A stretch of DNA of 64,000 nucleotides. It comes from Larimichthys crocea. Lineage: Eukaryota > Chordata > Actinopteri > Sciaenidae. The stretch lies in assembly GCF_000972845.2 (NCBI RefSeq), contig NC_040011.1, forward strand, positions 20,599,809 to 20,663,808, read 5' to 3'. Below, piece by piece: positions 1 to 12,560 of this stretch. The translations under genes and the position numbers were made by a program. The stretch's first letter is position 1; the number at the start of each line of letters is the position of its first letter. The notes under the pieces were generated by a model. It ran no database searches. It was not told the DNA's origin and worked only from the letters and a program-made list of their open reading frames with translations.

Positions 1-690
1 TTTGCTCATTCTAATGACTGGAATGAAACGCTTCAGAAAAACACACCCGACCCAACATCTCCAGTGTTCTTCACTCCACCCACTTTCCCTCTCCACCATT
101 ACTTCCACTACTAACAATTACATGTAATTTCTTTAATCAAGTGGATTTAGAAGTAGTAGTGGCATTTCAGAGCCCTACCAACATATTAGTTGATATTATT
201 GGCTTATTGCTGACATTGGTATCAGTGTAAACAGACATTAAAACTGCTTGTTTTGGGTAAACAAGAAAAACTATATTGGTATATGCTGCTGTGGCAACAT
301 AACAAGTACGAGAGAAGAAGCAGCTCTCAGTGTCAACTAGAACTATGTAATATGTTATAGAACATTTCATTGAAATATTCTATAAAGTTACATTTAGCTT
401 AAATTTAGGAACGCAGCCTTCCAACAACTTTGTATAGGCCTATCTGCTTAAAAATGAACCACATCAGCTACCATACCAGTAATCAGTGAGTTTTCCCCTC
501 TAAAATCAGAATGGGTCTCAAATATGTTTTGGGGGGTTAAATGGACAGAAAGAAAAGGTTTCTGTTGGACCAGGATCTACAGACTGTAACACAATGACAG
601 AACATGTTAAAATGTGGGATGTTCGATATTAAATAAATGTCAGCAGACATTAATTATATACATTTATAGAAATTCAAAAGTGGTACTTTG

Positions 691-721
<31 letters not shown>

Positions 722-1000
722 CAGTGGAGGGGACAAAGGGGCCACGAGTGAGACGCACTGGCCACCAGACTGGTGGCCAGAAAGACAGTGGATTGTGTCC
801 AGCAGCCATGACACAGGGAGGGGAGGGGGGAGGCACTAGCTTGTATGAAGGCAGCAGTTATATTCCAGGTTAAACAGCTGAACAGTATTCATGTTCACAT
901 GCTCTGAAATGACTGTACAGCTATCTAATTTCACAGTGCATACCAGAGCAAACTATCTATGATGGGGCGTCTGATGAAATTCAGTGCCACAGAAAATGTT
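1..1000. other. lman2l downstream flank, no gene seen
   Basis: Mostly AT-rich sequence with no recognisable coding exon. It contains a pure A tract of 29 bases (693-721), followed by a GC-richer patch (722-840) with a short inverted CCAGACTGG-type repeat. The A tract could be the tail of an old retroposed copy, but no recognisable body precedes it. Confidence 0.5.
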
Positions 1001-1004
1001 AAAC

Positions 1005-1195
1005 TTTATTAGCATGAAAACTCTAACTGATGACAAACAGATTGTGGATAAAACTAAAACGTACTTATTAGAACTGAGAACTGTTAATAACCACAGAGAA
1101 GAAATTAAGCCAAAGAACTTGTGAGGTCAAAGAGAACAAAATGAAAGACAGCTCACACCTGCAGAGAGGACCGAAGGTGAGAGCGTGTCTTTATT
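1005..1195 (-). terminator. Candidate lman2l polyadenylation signals
   Basis: Two minus-strand AATAAA hexamers (TTTATT on the plus strand at 1190-1195 and 1005-1010) lie about 0.65 and 0.83 kb beyond the lman2l stop codon. Either could end the transcript. The sequence between the stop and these sites is then 3' UTR. The choice between them cannot be made without transcripts. Confidence 0.45.
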
Positions 1196-1603
1196 GATCC
1201 TAGCTAAGCACCTCAACCAGCACTGCTAACTGAGAACCTTTCCTGTAACACACAACATAGAGTGCAATGTATCATCCATCATACATTTACATTCAGCCAA
1301 TATGAACCCACTGTATGTGCTCTGCTTGGCTTATAAGGCGCTCTCAACTGCATGGGAGCTCAATACATGTAGTCTTATTCAGTGCTGCAGGACGTCTACA
1401 AGGATCCACAGGTTGATTGGTCTTCACAGCAGATAAGAGTCAGATTAAAGCTGCGCGCTGGCAGCACCAAGTGACAGTCAGAGGTAACTGCACATCAAAC
1501 TGTGTCAGTGAACTACATCCAGCATCTGTGATTGACTCCTCTGCTCTTATGGGTGAACATGCAACCCACTGCACTGTCCTCTCGGCTGACAGGAGCACAT
1601 TTA

Positions 1604-1626
1604 ACCAAAAAAAAAAAAAAAAAAAA
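1604..1626. repeat. Poly(A) mononucleotide run
   Basis: About 23 consecutive A residues, inside the likely 3' flank or 3' UTR of lman2l. Confidence 0.9.
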
Positions 1627-1841
1627 AGATTTCACAGACAGCTGGCTCACATGTTCATGACCTTCTCATCTGTTCATGTTCTCTTGGCTCTGGGCTTCAG
1701 CCCTGTGAAGTTGTTCATTGAGTTCATTTGATTGGATGTTTCAGTAAAGCTATAGATCTATGGCAGTTTTTGCTTTCGTGTGCCGTATGTCGATTAAGAA
1801 ACACACATTTTGAAAACCCGTGGAGATCAGTTGTTCTCTGA

Positions 1842-4800
1842 TCAATAGAAACGTTTACGTCTGCTTTCCTTCCTGTAGTAAACCATCAGCCCCACTACGG
1901 CCAGCACACCCAGGCCCAGGATGGAGAAGAGAACGGTGAAGAAGAACTGGACTCCACTCATCCCTTCCTCCTCGACTTCCACTGCAAAGCAAAACAATGA
2001 GATTTATTATCAGACAAAGTGACAATCTTCAGAATGCCAGACAGAAATGAAGACTACCTTGGAACTGGTCCGTGTTGTCCACACTGGGGATGGTGACCTC
2101 CTCCTCTTCCTCCTCCTCAGCAGCCCTCTGTACTGTCAGCTCATACAACTTCATGGAGATGATATCATGGTTATCTAGAGCAACAGCACATGTCAGTAAT
2201 CAACACTTAAAGAAAGAGCTCACACAAACCATCAATTTTCTGTTCAGTTCATACCTGACAGGTCTCCAGTGGCAGAGGAGGCACCAAAGAAGTAGCCTGT
2301 GGGTAGACGCACTCCTGTGATGTCAGCGCAGTCCTTCCATTCCTGTTTACCGTCTACATCCACCATGAGCTGGAGAGTGAAGGAACAGTCAGTATGTCAC
2401 TCGCCCAAATATCAAGCTTTCAGTGGGAAGATTTTTAAGCATTACCATCAGTATCATCAGAGATCTTAAAGGTTTCCTGTTGGAAAAGCCAGCATTAAAA
2501 TACACTGCTTCAATCCTACCTTCACTTCAGGGTTCATACCGTGAGCCTGTGTTTGGAGTATCTGACCAGGACAAACGTGTCATAGATTGCGTTGCGTGCC
2601 ATAGCTGTACATCCTCCAAGCTCAGTGGGCCGTCCGTCATAATCATGGTCATATGACAGAGTCCCGTTCCCCAGCATCACGGATATGTATGGGAAAGCCC
2701 TCTGTGAGGAAGATGAGGGAGTTAAAACACAAAACAACATCGACACCTTCAACACCACTGTTGAACTATCACAAACTGACAGCAGGCAGCACTCATGAAT
2801 CAGAACAGATGTGTGCAACAAGATGAGATGAGATGGTTGATGAACATTCTCTGCTTAAAAAAAGCAAACTTGTTCTGAAGCTACCTGACTTCCAGGCTGT
2901 GTCCTCTGCACATTCAAGAGGGTTGCAGAAAGAGAAATATGACTCACTTTAACACTGAAATAAGAGGCATGCAGAGCTTTTACATGGTGAGCCACATCTG
3001 ACTAAACTCAATCATTAGACACACATTCATTTAGTCTCCAGTCCTGTAAATATGACAACACAGGAGCTAGCAGCTTTCACTCACATCGTAGCGTTTGTCT
3101 GCATTAGGATAAGTGTCCACGAATATTCCAAGTCCAGTGAAGTGGTTCATGTTTCCAAACACGGGACCTGTGAAGGAGCAGTGAGATCCATCACGACAGT
3201 TTATCATCACATCTGTATTCTTACCATGAATGCAAATGTACAATTGTTCTTTTAATTCCCACATCATCTTTTAAAGCAGCTGTCCAGGTTCAGGCTACAA
3301 CAAGCAGATGAAACGCCAGATTATGTTAAAAAATATTTACTGTATTAAATCATGAACAAAATGAACTGCTGAAATGCTTTGTCATCAGAAACATGCTCTA
3401 CTGAAATACAAGCTTCTTGATAAATTACTATAGTCAGTATGTTTCTTATTTTGAGAATTTGCCTTGACAGACCTGGCCGTCTCTTTGTGTTTTGTTCTAC
3501 ACGGCTCATGTCGAAGCTCCGGGTTGCTGGATATGAAACGTACTACAGCCATGGAAGCGAATAAAGTGGATCAACGGAGTGAACGTTAGATTCTGCCCAA
3601 CCTAAGAAGCTCTATGAGCAGACAAGTGGTAACACACGGTAAATATTGGAGATGATTTAAAGATGAAGACGTTTAGAGCCCAAAAGGACCCAGCGTGCTT
3701 GTTTGTTTATTCAGTGGGTTTCCACCTGATTTCCTCTGTGAATGAAACAACATCTCCAGCATCATCATCCCTTTATTTTTAATCTCATGGACACTGTAAG
3801 ATTCTGTCATGAGAGAGCTCCTGACCCACAGTGCATCGTGGGAAATGACAAAGGCATTGTAAAAGTTCCGGAGCTACCCGGCTCTCACTGCGGGAGCAGA
3901 GTTGGGTCGTAGTGTTGGTGTGGAGGACCGGGCAGGTAATGTAACGTATAAATTCATCAATTATTTCCCTCGTAAAGTTTCCTGTGGGAAGTTATAAAGT
4001 CGCTGAGTTCAAGCATTGAAATCATGTCACATAATCATCATCAGCTGTTACTGCCCGAGAAGGAGGCTGCTTTACCGGGGGAAGTGAGCCGCAGAGTCAG
4101 CGGGGAGGACTGATGACAAAGTTTTGGATGGAGTATAGGTAAAGTAATGGAAAAGCTTTCTCTCAGTTTACTGTGTGCATGATGTACATAGATGAAATGA
4201 CTCTGTATAAATCTTGTCATCTGGTCATGACAGAGAAAAGCAAGGTGACATGGAAGATAAGCCAACAACAACTCAATACAAGGCTTTGTAAAATATGTTC
4301 CTGGAACATTTACATTAAATAATTTCTATCTTCTCACAGAATGAGACATGACACCTCCAGAGCAATCCAATGTCTACCCACCATTCTGCATGCGATCCTT
4401 GGTTAACCAAATAGCCAGTCCATCCCCGTTCAGATTCTTCTTTGCCTGGCCGTGGATTTTAAAGTGCACTTTGAGTTCCCAATCCCGTAAGAAAAAAGGC
4501 TAGAAAGCAAGAGAAAGGAAGACAAGCAGGTTATTCTTGCGCTCTGTTATGCGCAGCATGCACTGAGTAACAAACTATCCTCAGCTGAAACAGGCTCAAT
4601 TTGTCTAATGTTATACAGTCAGTGACAGTCTTTATTACACACACACAAGCACGCAGACAAAATACCTGACTTTACTATCATCGAGTGATCATGTCAGAGT
4701 AACTGTGTTAGGTGTAGCAGGATGTGAGAGGGGAAGGTGTGGTAGAATGTCTGGTACTGATGTAGTGTGCAGTGTTGGTGGGTTTCACAGCTCCAGCAGC

Positions 4801-5873
4801 AGACTTACAATTCGACTCCAGACCGCTCCCTGTCTGCTCTGCAGGTCTGGGGTCAGCCTCACGTGGTCAGGTGTAACCATGGCAGTGCCCATCAGGTCCC
4901 ACTGTGAAGAACTGCTGAAGCCCAGCCCTGCAGACCACAAACACACACTCAGACACGGCTTGCACAGAGTCCTCCAACTATTGTCTCTCGATGGACAAAC
5001 AGAATGACCTCAAACATGTCAAACATTTACTTGCAGGCTAAATTATAATAATAACCTTCATAATACTTGTGCAGGAGCCATTTGTGTGTGTGTGTGTGTT
5101 TTGTTTACACTAGGGTGTAGAATTTTTGTTTCTGTCTAATTGGTAAGCACCCAGCACCAGGTGTATTTCTTTATGTTTGCAATAAATGGGAACCTCACCA
5201 GAAACAGAGGAAACCTTTGCACAGTATTTGGTTTTGAACAATTGTCAAACCACCATTAGTGACTAATCAACTTCATAATAATGAACGGCCGTTGTCATTG
5301 TACTGTAATGAATCCTAAGCAGTGTAGGGTTATGACATTTTTAATATACCGCTGCTAAGTTAGACTTAATGGCCCTTACTGACAACTATCGCGGGCTAAT
5401 ATTAGCTGAATTTCCCGTATCGTGACATTGACAGACATAAGCAAAGTGCCTGAGGGGCACACAGTTCCTGAGTTAATCATTATGCTCAGTAACTAACACA
5501 CTTTTAGCTCTCCAATAACTGGGAGAGATGAAATATTCGTCTATAATAGTATGAATTACTGCTGTTCGTTACCGTCGGGCTGCTTTCATTCAGTTATTCA
5601 GCTCTTGTCAGCTAACGTTTGTTAACCTCAGTGCCGGTTGTGCCGGTACTGCCGGTTGAACTCACCTCGGTACGGCTTCGCCAGAGAATATTCCCGCTTC
5701 AGAAACTCCTCCTGAAAGTCCTGTTCGTCCGCCAGCGAGCGGCTCGTCAAGATACACACGGCAGCAAACAGACATATTAACTGACGGACGTTTCTCCAAT
5801 GAAACATTGGACATAAAAAACAGAAAGTTCTCCAAAGATCCAGGTCTGAGCGCTGACTAACAGCGGCCACCAT
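1842..5873 (-). CDS. lman2l: VIP36-like L-type lectin (LMAN2L/VIPL), 8 exons, 353 aa
   Basis: Type I membrane lectin that binds high-mannose glycans on glycoproteins in the ER and early secretory pathway (family knowledge). Exons, minus strand, 5' to 3': 5666-5873, 4809-4927, 4382-4499, 3085-3167, 2540-2701, 2255-2369, 2058-2174, 1842-1981. All introns are GT-AG and the frame closes at 354 codons. A hydrophobic signal lies at residues 30-45 and the lectin domain at about 57-285. Metal and sugar ligands known from VIP36 are present: D135 (GDG), D166/Y168/N170 (VDTYPN), H195 (SYDH) and G265-D266-L267. C207 and C244 fit the conserved disulfide; N188-G-T is a glycosylation site. A Glu-rich stalk, one TM helix (about 318-343) and the tail RRKRFY follow. 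The RKR is the ER-localising signal of VIPL. GRPTELGGC matches LMAN2L rather than LMAN2. The ATG at 5873 gives a long N-terminus like mammalian LMAN2L; the Met at residue 23 is an alternative start. Confidence 0.95.
3470..4120. other. CpG-rich block inside lman2l intron 3, nature unknown
   Basis: The 1.2 kb intron between lman2l exons 3 and 4 contains a block clearly richer in CpG than the rest of the intron. It has an imperfect palindrome around 3828-3845 (GTGCATCGTGGG), TTCCGGAG at 3868 and, on the plus strand, a donor-like CAG/GTAATG near 3935. It looks like either a degraded transposon or a small antisense promoter with a first exon. No open frame is associated with it. Confidence 0.35.
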
Positions 5874-5889
5874 CTTTACACTCCCACTT

Positions 5890-5950
5890 TAAACCGGTCA
5901 TGTGACTTCAAGAAGGTGACCAGCAGGAACAAGCCACACTTCCGGTTATG
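5890..5950 (-). promoter_or_regulatory. lman2l proximal promoter with M-box/E-box and ETS motif
   Basis: Just upstream of the lman2l start codon are TCATGTGA (5898-5905), an M-box/CLEAR-like E-box, and ACTTCCGG (5938-5945), a good ETS core. The surrounding 150 bp is richer in CpG than the flanks, and no TATA box is evident, as expected for a housekeeping secretory-pathway gene. Assignment to lman2l rests on position only. Confidence 0.45.
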
Positions 5951-5999
5951 TCTTTTCAAATTAAAAACGAACGTCATTGCATAAGAGCCGAAAAATTCA

Positions 6000-8900
6000 A
6001 AGTAAGAGTACCGGTTTAGACCTTAAACTGTGATAATAATAGGAGTTTTCATTACTGACGTTACATTGTTGTTTGAAGCCGTTAATGAAGTATAAATCTT
6101 GACATGTAAATTCTGTAGAATTCAGTCCTGAAAACACAGAAAGAAATATTAAAGATTAAATTCCCAGAATGACACTGACCTACAGTTGTTGTCATGTCTA
6201 TGTACATATGTGTGGAGGTGGTAGTTTTCCCTGTCAGGTCCTGAGTTATGCGGAGGAAAAAGCTCCATCTTCTGTCTAAATGATTCATTTTATTAAACCA
6301 TCAGAAAAGAGATTTTAAACTGGTTTCATTGTGAGGCCAAAGCAAGTCAGTGTGACCAGGAAACCACTGTCACACTGTCTCCAAGCTGGTTATGTCCAAT
6401 GTCCAGTTAGCTAGTTGCTAAATGTATTTTATGTATTTATCTGTTAATTATTAATATTCATAAACTACTGAAAACACCCACTGCTTTTATTTTGAAGGTA
6501 CGATTAATTTTCTTCTTGTTGCAGTCTTTGCCTTACTTTTTTTTTTTCTTTTTCTTTTTTTGATTTACCAATCCCTGAACTGCTATAATCATTTCCTATT
6601 GGTTGGCACAGATTTTGCTCTGAAATTATTAGAACTATTACTAAAGGTCACAGTCTCTTCAGCAACATTTCAAACATATTCTAATTAAACTAGAGAAAGC
6701 CATTCTCAACTGTTTTTAAAGTACATACATTTTATTCTGATAACCCTGCTATATTTGTATACGTGCATAATGAAGTTTCTGATTTTGAATCATGGAAAGC
6801 TTAGTGGCTTCTGTCACAGTGTTCAAACAACTCCAACATGGAGCTGAGTCAACACAGTCTGAAGTAAAGAGCAAACAGTAAAATTCCAGAAAGAGATTAC
6901 TATGTTTAGTCTATTTTGGTGCAACTTGTGCTGCCTACTAATTTAAAGCTTCATTAATTAATTTTTAGTGAGGGCTTTTTTTTTTTAAATTTGCTTTCAA
7001 CAACACATGATAGGAAATATACTCATAAATCTACTTAGCAAAGAATTTCTTACATCTGGTTCTGTAGCTGCTAAATGCTCCACTATGTTCACCAGCTGGT
7101 AGTTAAATTTCTCTGCCGCTGGAAAAGTCAAAACAGTTATTTGCCATTGCTGGGGAAACCACACTGAAACTAGTACAGCTACAGACTAGTCCTGGTTGGC
7201 TGGATACTAAAAGTCACAAGCCACCTTAGCTGTTCTTTTGCTTTTGGATGTAAAGATGGAGAATCTGTGTAGTGTGGTGAAGCAACAGTTCTTTATCTCT
7301 ACCAGTGTAGTGTTTGGTGGTTACACTGCCTCACTTCATACTTTTTTTTAGTGTGCAATATTTGAATGAACTGTTAATCTAGGTCTGCCATATACAGTCC
7401 TCTATATGTTCTATATGCATCCTCCATACAGTTCTCTACATTTATTTTTATCTTGATCCTACTTTACCTGAATTTTACTTTATATATTTAGTTAAGTTTA
7501 CTGCTTACTGTTAAGAGTTTTATTGTTCTACTGTTTACATTTTACTTTATATATTTATATTTAGATAACAGTCTATTGTTTATCTTATATTGTATTCTTT
7601 TTCACTGTATGCTTCTGTAAATTCAATTTCCTTGAGGGAGTCATCTCAAAGGGAACAAGCAAGTGCAGTCTAAGTCTCTACGTCTAATCTACTGTCCAAC
7701 ATTGCTAGTTACTAACTTTGTCTTTCTGGCGGCATACAACAGGTCTGAAAACAGCTCCATGCTGCTGCTGGACATTTGGTTAATAAATTATGAGAATGAA
7801 TCAAAAGTGCTCCATCTGTGGGCTATAAAAAACACAACAATAAGCTGAAAGACTACGCAAAATAGAGCTGAGGTAAAATATAGAATTCCCTCTGGGTCTG
7901 TCACTATGAATGACCCCTTTCACATTTCATAGAACATTAGCATCTACATGCAGAGTTGGAGAGTAGTGGATTAGACAGTCGCAGCAGTTTTTAGGTTTGA
8001 CAACAGGCAGATAGATAATCAGTCTTTTTTTTTCTTGGCCTTCACTTCCTAACCCTGCATTTGTTTATGAATCGTCTTGTCACAGAAAACATCTAATGAT
8101 GGTGTGTGGATCAGCAAATCACATTTGACTCAGCTCTTTGCAGAGTCTGCTTGCTTGCTCACCCAGCTTTGTTGTGTCTCATAAAAGAATGCTGCTCTGT
8201 TCAATTAACGGACAGAGCCAACTATTGACTGAATGGTGGGCGCCAGATTTGTGTCAGGATCCTGGGAGAAATTACAGTAATGCAGTCAACTTGAGGATGA
8301 TGCTATTGCTCCTCAGAGACAGACAAAGAGACAGAGTGGGAATAAGAGAGCAAACATAAAGGTGTTTATGATCCAGTGGTGACTCGGGTCTCTTAGTATT
8401 TCCTGTATATGTCCCCAGGGAAGACATTATTCATTTACATTGAGAAAGCTGCAGGATTCCAGCTGACCCTTGAAACCTGAAACACCAGTGTCTAGCACCT
8501 CTCCTGACACCCACGCATCACCATTTGTGTATCCTGTAATCCACGGCACAGACCAACACATACAGCGAGAGGCTGTCTGCGGAGGCCATAAATTCTGCCT
8601 CAGCTTATTGAGTGGAGAGGCTCGCAGGGCATGCTGTGTGTAGTCGCCTCCCGCTGTGGCAGACTTGCACTGTAATCCCTGTTTGCAAGGTCAAGAGATA
8701 TTTTAATATCCATTGGTCACAGTCAGATTCAGTGCTCATCTTTATTAAAGCTGTCCACACCTGTTCTAGTGTAAACAATTGGGAGTGAATGCTTCCAGAG
8801 GGAAGAGAAGGCATCACTTTTACACAAGCACGTGCTCCACGATTTCAGCAATCCAGCCTATGTGTGTTAGAAATAAAGGAACAACATTGTACAATGCTGC

Positions 8901-9180
8901 AATGCAAGCATATATGTACATATAAGTATATGTGTTATCTGCATGTTTGTCAGTACAAAAGATGGACCAATGGGCAAAAACTCTTTTTTTCACAATGTTG
9001 CAGCACACATGCTCTGACACTTACTTCAATGTGAACATAAAATGTCATGATCGATCAGTCATCATCACCTAATTTAGATCCTGATGTGACTTGTCTCATG
9101 ATACTTATTACATGACAGAGTCGCTGTATTTACACTTTTATTTTATTTGTTTATAAAATTATTTATTTACACTGTCTGGT
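6000..9180. other. Intergenic, AT-rich, no gene recognised
   Basis: No exon with both homology and splice sites was found. Around 7055-7200 there is a minus-oriented fragment of a teleost interspersed repeat (theme: chances of a gene absent, short blocks such as CTGCTAAATGCTCCACTATG). The same family recurs near 15080-15200. The GC-richer, low-repeat stretch 8440-8780 has no reading frame of note and could be a conserved non-coding element. Confidence 0.4.
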
Positions 9181-9184
9181 ATTA

Positions 9185-9366
9185 ACTCCAGACAGGAGGC
9201 CTAGAGGAAGACTAAAGAGGAGGTTTATGGATGCAGTGAAAGAGGACATGAAGGTAGTTGGTGTGAGAGAAGAGGATGCAGAAGACAGGGTTAGATGGAG
9301 GCAACTGATTCACTGTGGTGACCCCTGATGGGAAAAGCCGAAAGGAGAAGAAGAAGAAGAAGAAGA
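9185..9366 (+). mobile_element. 5'-truncated non-LTR retrotransposon 3' end with (GAA)n tail
   Basis: A plus-strand frame reads as the C-terminal end of a LINE ORF2 (pieces such as GRLKRRFMDAVKED, EEDAEDRVRWRQ and HCGDP), then a stop, then a GAA-type simple tail at about 9343-9366. This is the usual form of a 5'-truncated LINE insertion (RTE-like). No RT domain remains. Confidence 0.65.
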
Positions 9367-9454
9367 TTAACTCATCAGATGTATCTGGACAGGATAAGGA
9401 AAACTACATTCTATTAAAATGTGTGTTCATTGTCCTCTCAGTGCATACTAAAGA

Positions 9455-9545
9455 TAAGGTAAGATAAGATAAGATAAGAGAATGAGGGAGTTTAATGATC
9501 CCACACTGTCACAGCTGCTTGTATGCACAAGGAACACAATAACAA
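9455..9545 (+). repeat. SINE-like teleost repeat fragment
   Basis: A (GATAA)n run leads into a TTTAATGATCCCACACTG block. The same block recurs at 33865-33915, so it belongs to a dispersed family. The copy is short and truncated. Confidence 0.5.
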
Positions 9546-10399
9546 CCTACCGATCTGATGTGTGCATTTACACTATGAAGGGCATAAAATGATATAAATA
9601 TAAATATGATTGAGGGGAGCCCATGCTGCAAACGGTCCTTGGTTTTAACAGTGAACCAGCTTGAAAACATTTCTACTGATCTATCACATCGATCCAACAC
9701 CCAGTGTGACCAGGTGTAAATGGGATACGTTGACCTGCACATTTTTAAACCTTTAAAATCAGATTCTAAATAAATACTTGTTTTATGAATGAAAAATGAG
9801 AATGATAAGCACTCCTCAGTTTAATACACTTATATTGGCTAATGTTAACTATTCTCAGCAAAGGTTAGGTTGGTACTGCAGTGTGATTGACAGAGCTGAG
9901 TGTTTTACATACTGTAATTGTCATAGAGCTTTCTGTTCAGCAGAAGTTACTTTAAACTGTAATAATTAAAAGAAACCGAAGGCCGCACCGATGGTCTGCT
10001 ATAATGACATCACTATATGATGAGCTGTTAGCATTAATCATCCTATACAGCAGCTTCTCTGATAAATGGACACTGTGTGTGTTTATAGCACATACAGGTT
10101 ACAGTAAGCAGTGTGTCCAGCCTCCTGACAAGTCCACAGTGTGAAGCAGCGAATGATTAAATAATGAGGAGACCTTAATGCTTCTGCTGGCAGGACATGC
10201 CTCTGTTAATATACGACCACTTAGAGCAGACAATAACTGTCCTCTTTGTCTGCTTAAAGAGTTCAGACATTAAGAACAGGCAAACACCTTTGGACATAAA
10301 TATTCACACGATTCAAATCAGCAGGCCTGAGAGAATATTGTCAGAGCGGTGAAATACCATCACTCCTCATTTCAGACGCACTCTAATGGTCTTTACACC

Positions 10400-10447
10400 G
10401 CCCCGCCACCCCCACCACCAACACCACCACCACCACCACCACCATCA
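10400..10447 (+). repeat. CCA/CCACCA low-complexity tract
   Basis: A run of CCACCACCA-type triplets with interruptions. The 400 bp to its left (9980-10390) is non-repetitive and moderately GC-balanced, with no exon seen. Confidence 0.8.
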
Positions 10448-11806
10448 CCCCAGCTCTTTGTGCTGACTGAATGGAAAACACATCTTATTAATTGAAACAC
10501 TCATTTCCTACCTATTTGCTCTCCAGGATGTGTTTCACTGACACATATGTCACATCCAGGTGATGACGTGTTGACGGTCATTTTATGTATGATATTTCTG
10601 ATTCTGATATTATGATAAATACAAAAATCATAATGCTGCTCAAACAAAGAAATCCAGTCACTTTTCTCTGTTTGCATAGATATTCTAATGTCAGGAGAAA
10701 TGAATGGAGCACCATACTGTAAATGCAGAGAAGACTTCTTCTTTAAGAGATTGACTTCCTCACGCAGTGAAAAGCTACTCCAGAAAATTAGCAACAGTCT
10801 GCCAGCTTCTGTAAATTATCCTGAAAAGTGCACTGGTGTTCAGTTTGGAGTGCTGAACTTGAATGTAAGTCTGAAGGAAAGACAGGTGGATGAGCTGTCA
10901 ATCATGGGAGAAAAGTAGCTGAGAGAGTTCAATCACTGAAACACGTATGTATATATGTATGTGAGAGATTATTTTGTCATATCACATCATATTCATTTAT
11001 AATGTACACTTATAATGTACTGTACCTATTTTTAATTATCATCAAGTCTAATTAAATATATAGAATCATCATTCAGTTCACTCTACATCTTCGAAGACAC
11101 AAAGATTTAAGAGTACATCAGAACATAAATCATCATGGTCATCAGCATACACAACTCTGATTCCAAAGAAGTTGTGACACTGTAAAAACGGAATAAAAAC
11201 AGAATGCAATGATTTACAGTTAATGTCAGTTTTTAATGCAGTGCTGTCTCAGGGGTCAAAGGTCACAGGCATTTAGATTTTTGGCCTTGTCTCTTATGTG
11301 CAGAGGTTTCTCTGGATTCTCTGATTTTTGAATGACATTATGAACTGTAGATGGTGAAATCCATACATTTCTTTGACTTTTGCACTATTTGCAGTTTTCT
11401 TTTCTTTTCTTTTCTTTTTTTTTTGCCCATACAATTCTATGAATTTTTTAAACGATCATATAAACAAAGAAAGAGACACAACACAATGACAAAGAATGGA
11501 AAGGAACAAAGTAATAAATAAAATAAAGCAAGAACTGGACAAAAATACATAAAAATAAATACATAATAATAAATAAGCAATTAACGGCTTGGTATTAAAT
11601 GAGGATCCTGGGACATTGTACTAAGTAGGAAAAATAATTACAGCTCAACTAAAGTCTTTTTAGATTTTAAAAATATGTAATTATGGGTTACCACCTGGAA
11701 AAAAAATATTTTTTTCTTTTGATTGCCTTATCCCACAGGTTGTCAAATCAAATCAGATTTTATTTGTATAGCCCAAAGTCACAAAGTACATTTGCCTCTG
11801 AGGGCT

Positions 11807-12245
11807 TGTTACGACCCGACAGGGCAAGACTCAGCCTAGGGGAATTCAGGGAAGTAACAATTAAAGAAAAGACCCAAAAACAAAGGGGATTAACAAAGGA
11901 CCGACTGCAAGTGCAGGGATTTATTCAAGAACACAGTTAAACAACGTAAAGTAAAGGCTATCTCAAACGTCACGATGAGTGCCAGGAACGATCATAAGCC
12001 ACACGAAATGAACCACTCTCTCCGATTCTCTCCGGGAACACACCACCACGCACCACGAACCACTCGCTGCGGGATCACACAGCACACTGAGACACCCGGT
12101 AGGCAGTTATAGCCTACCGGCGTTGATCAGTCAATCAGCTGATTGAGGGAGGAGAGGAAAAAGGGCGGTACCTGCAATCAAGAGCAGAAGACAACAGGAC
12201 ACACACCCACTACGACACAAGACACACCCACTACGGCACGTAACA
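11807..12245 (-). mobile_element. Solo LTR, 439 bp, with 5-bp target-site duplication
   Basis: The insert begins TGTTACG and ends CGTAACA (TG...CA ends, 7-bp inverted termini). It is flanked by perfect 5-bp direct repeats GGGCT at 11802-11806 and 12246-12250. The uninterrupted target is seen in the homologous repeat at 53273-52701, where the sequence runs through without the insert. A minus-strand AATAAA (TTTATT on plus near 11920) suggests the LTR is oriented on the minus strand. No internal gag/pol is present, so it is a solo LTR, probably Ty3/Gypsy-like from its 5-bp TSD and terminal sequence. Confidence 0.85.
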
Positions 12246-12470
12246 GGGCTTTACAATCTGTACAGGGAGTGACACCCTCTGTCCTTAGACCCTCGGTTCC
12301 AGTGAGGAAAAACTTGCCCACAAAAACCTTTAACAGGGAAAAAAGGTGGAAGAAACCTCAGGAAGAGCCACAGAGGAGGGATCCCTCTCCCAGGACGGAC
12401 AGACGTGCAATGGATGTCACGTGTACAGGACAAATCAACACAAATATATTGTACAATTACAATGAAGGAT

Positions 12471-12560
12471 AAAATGACAATGAATCACAATGAATGATAA
12501 AATGACAATGAATCACAATAAATGATAAAATGACAATGAATCACAATGAATGATAAAATG
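12471..12560. repeat. Short tandem repeat of about 28-bp units inside repeat copy A
   Basis: Three near-identical units of the form AATGA-TAAAATGACAATGAATCACA follow one another. Copy B at 52950-52990 has about two units, so this is a unit-number difference between copies of the same dispersed family. Confidence 0.7.
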
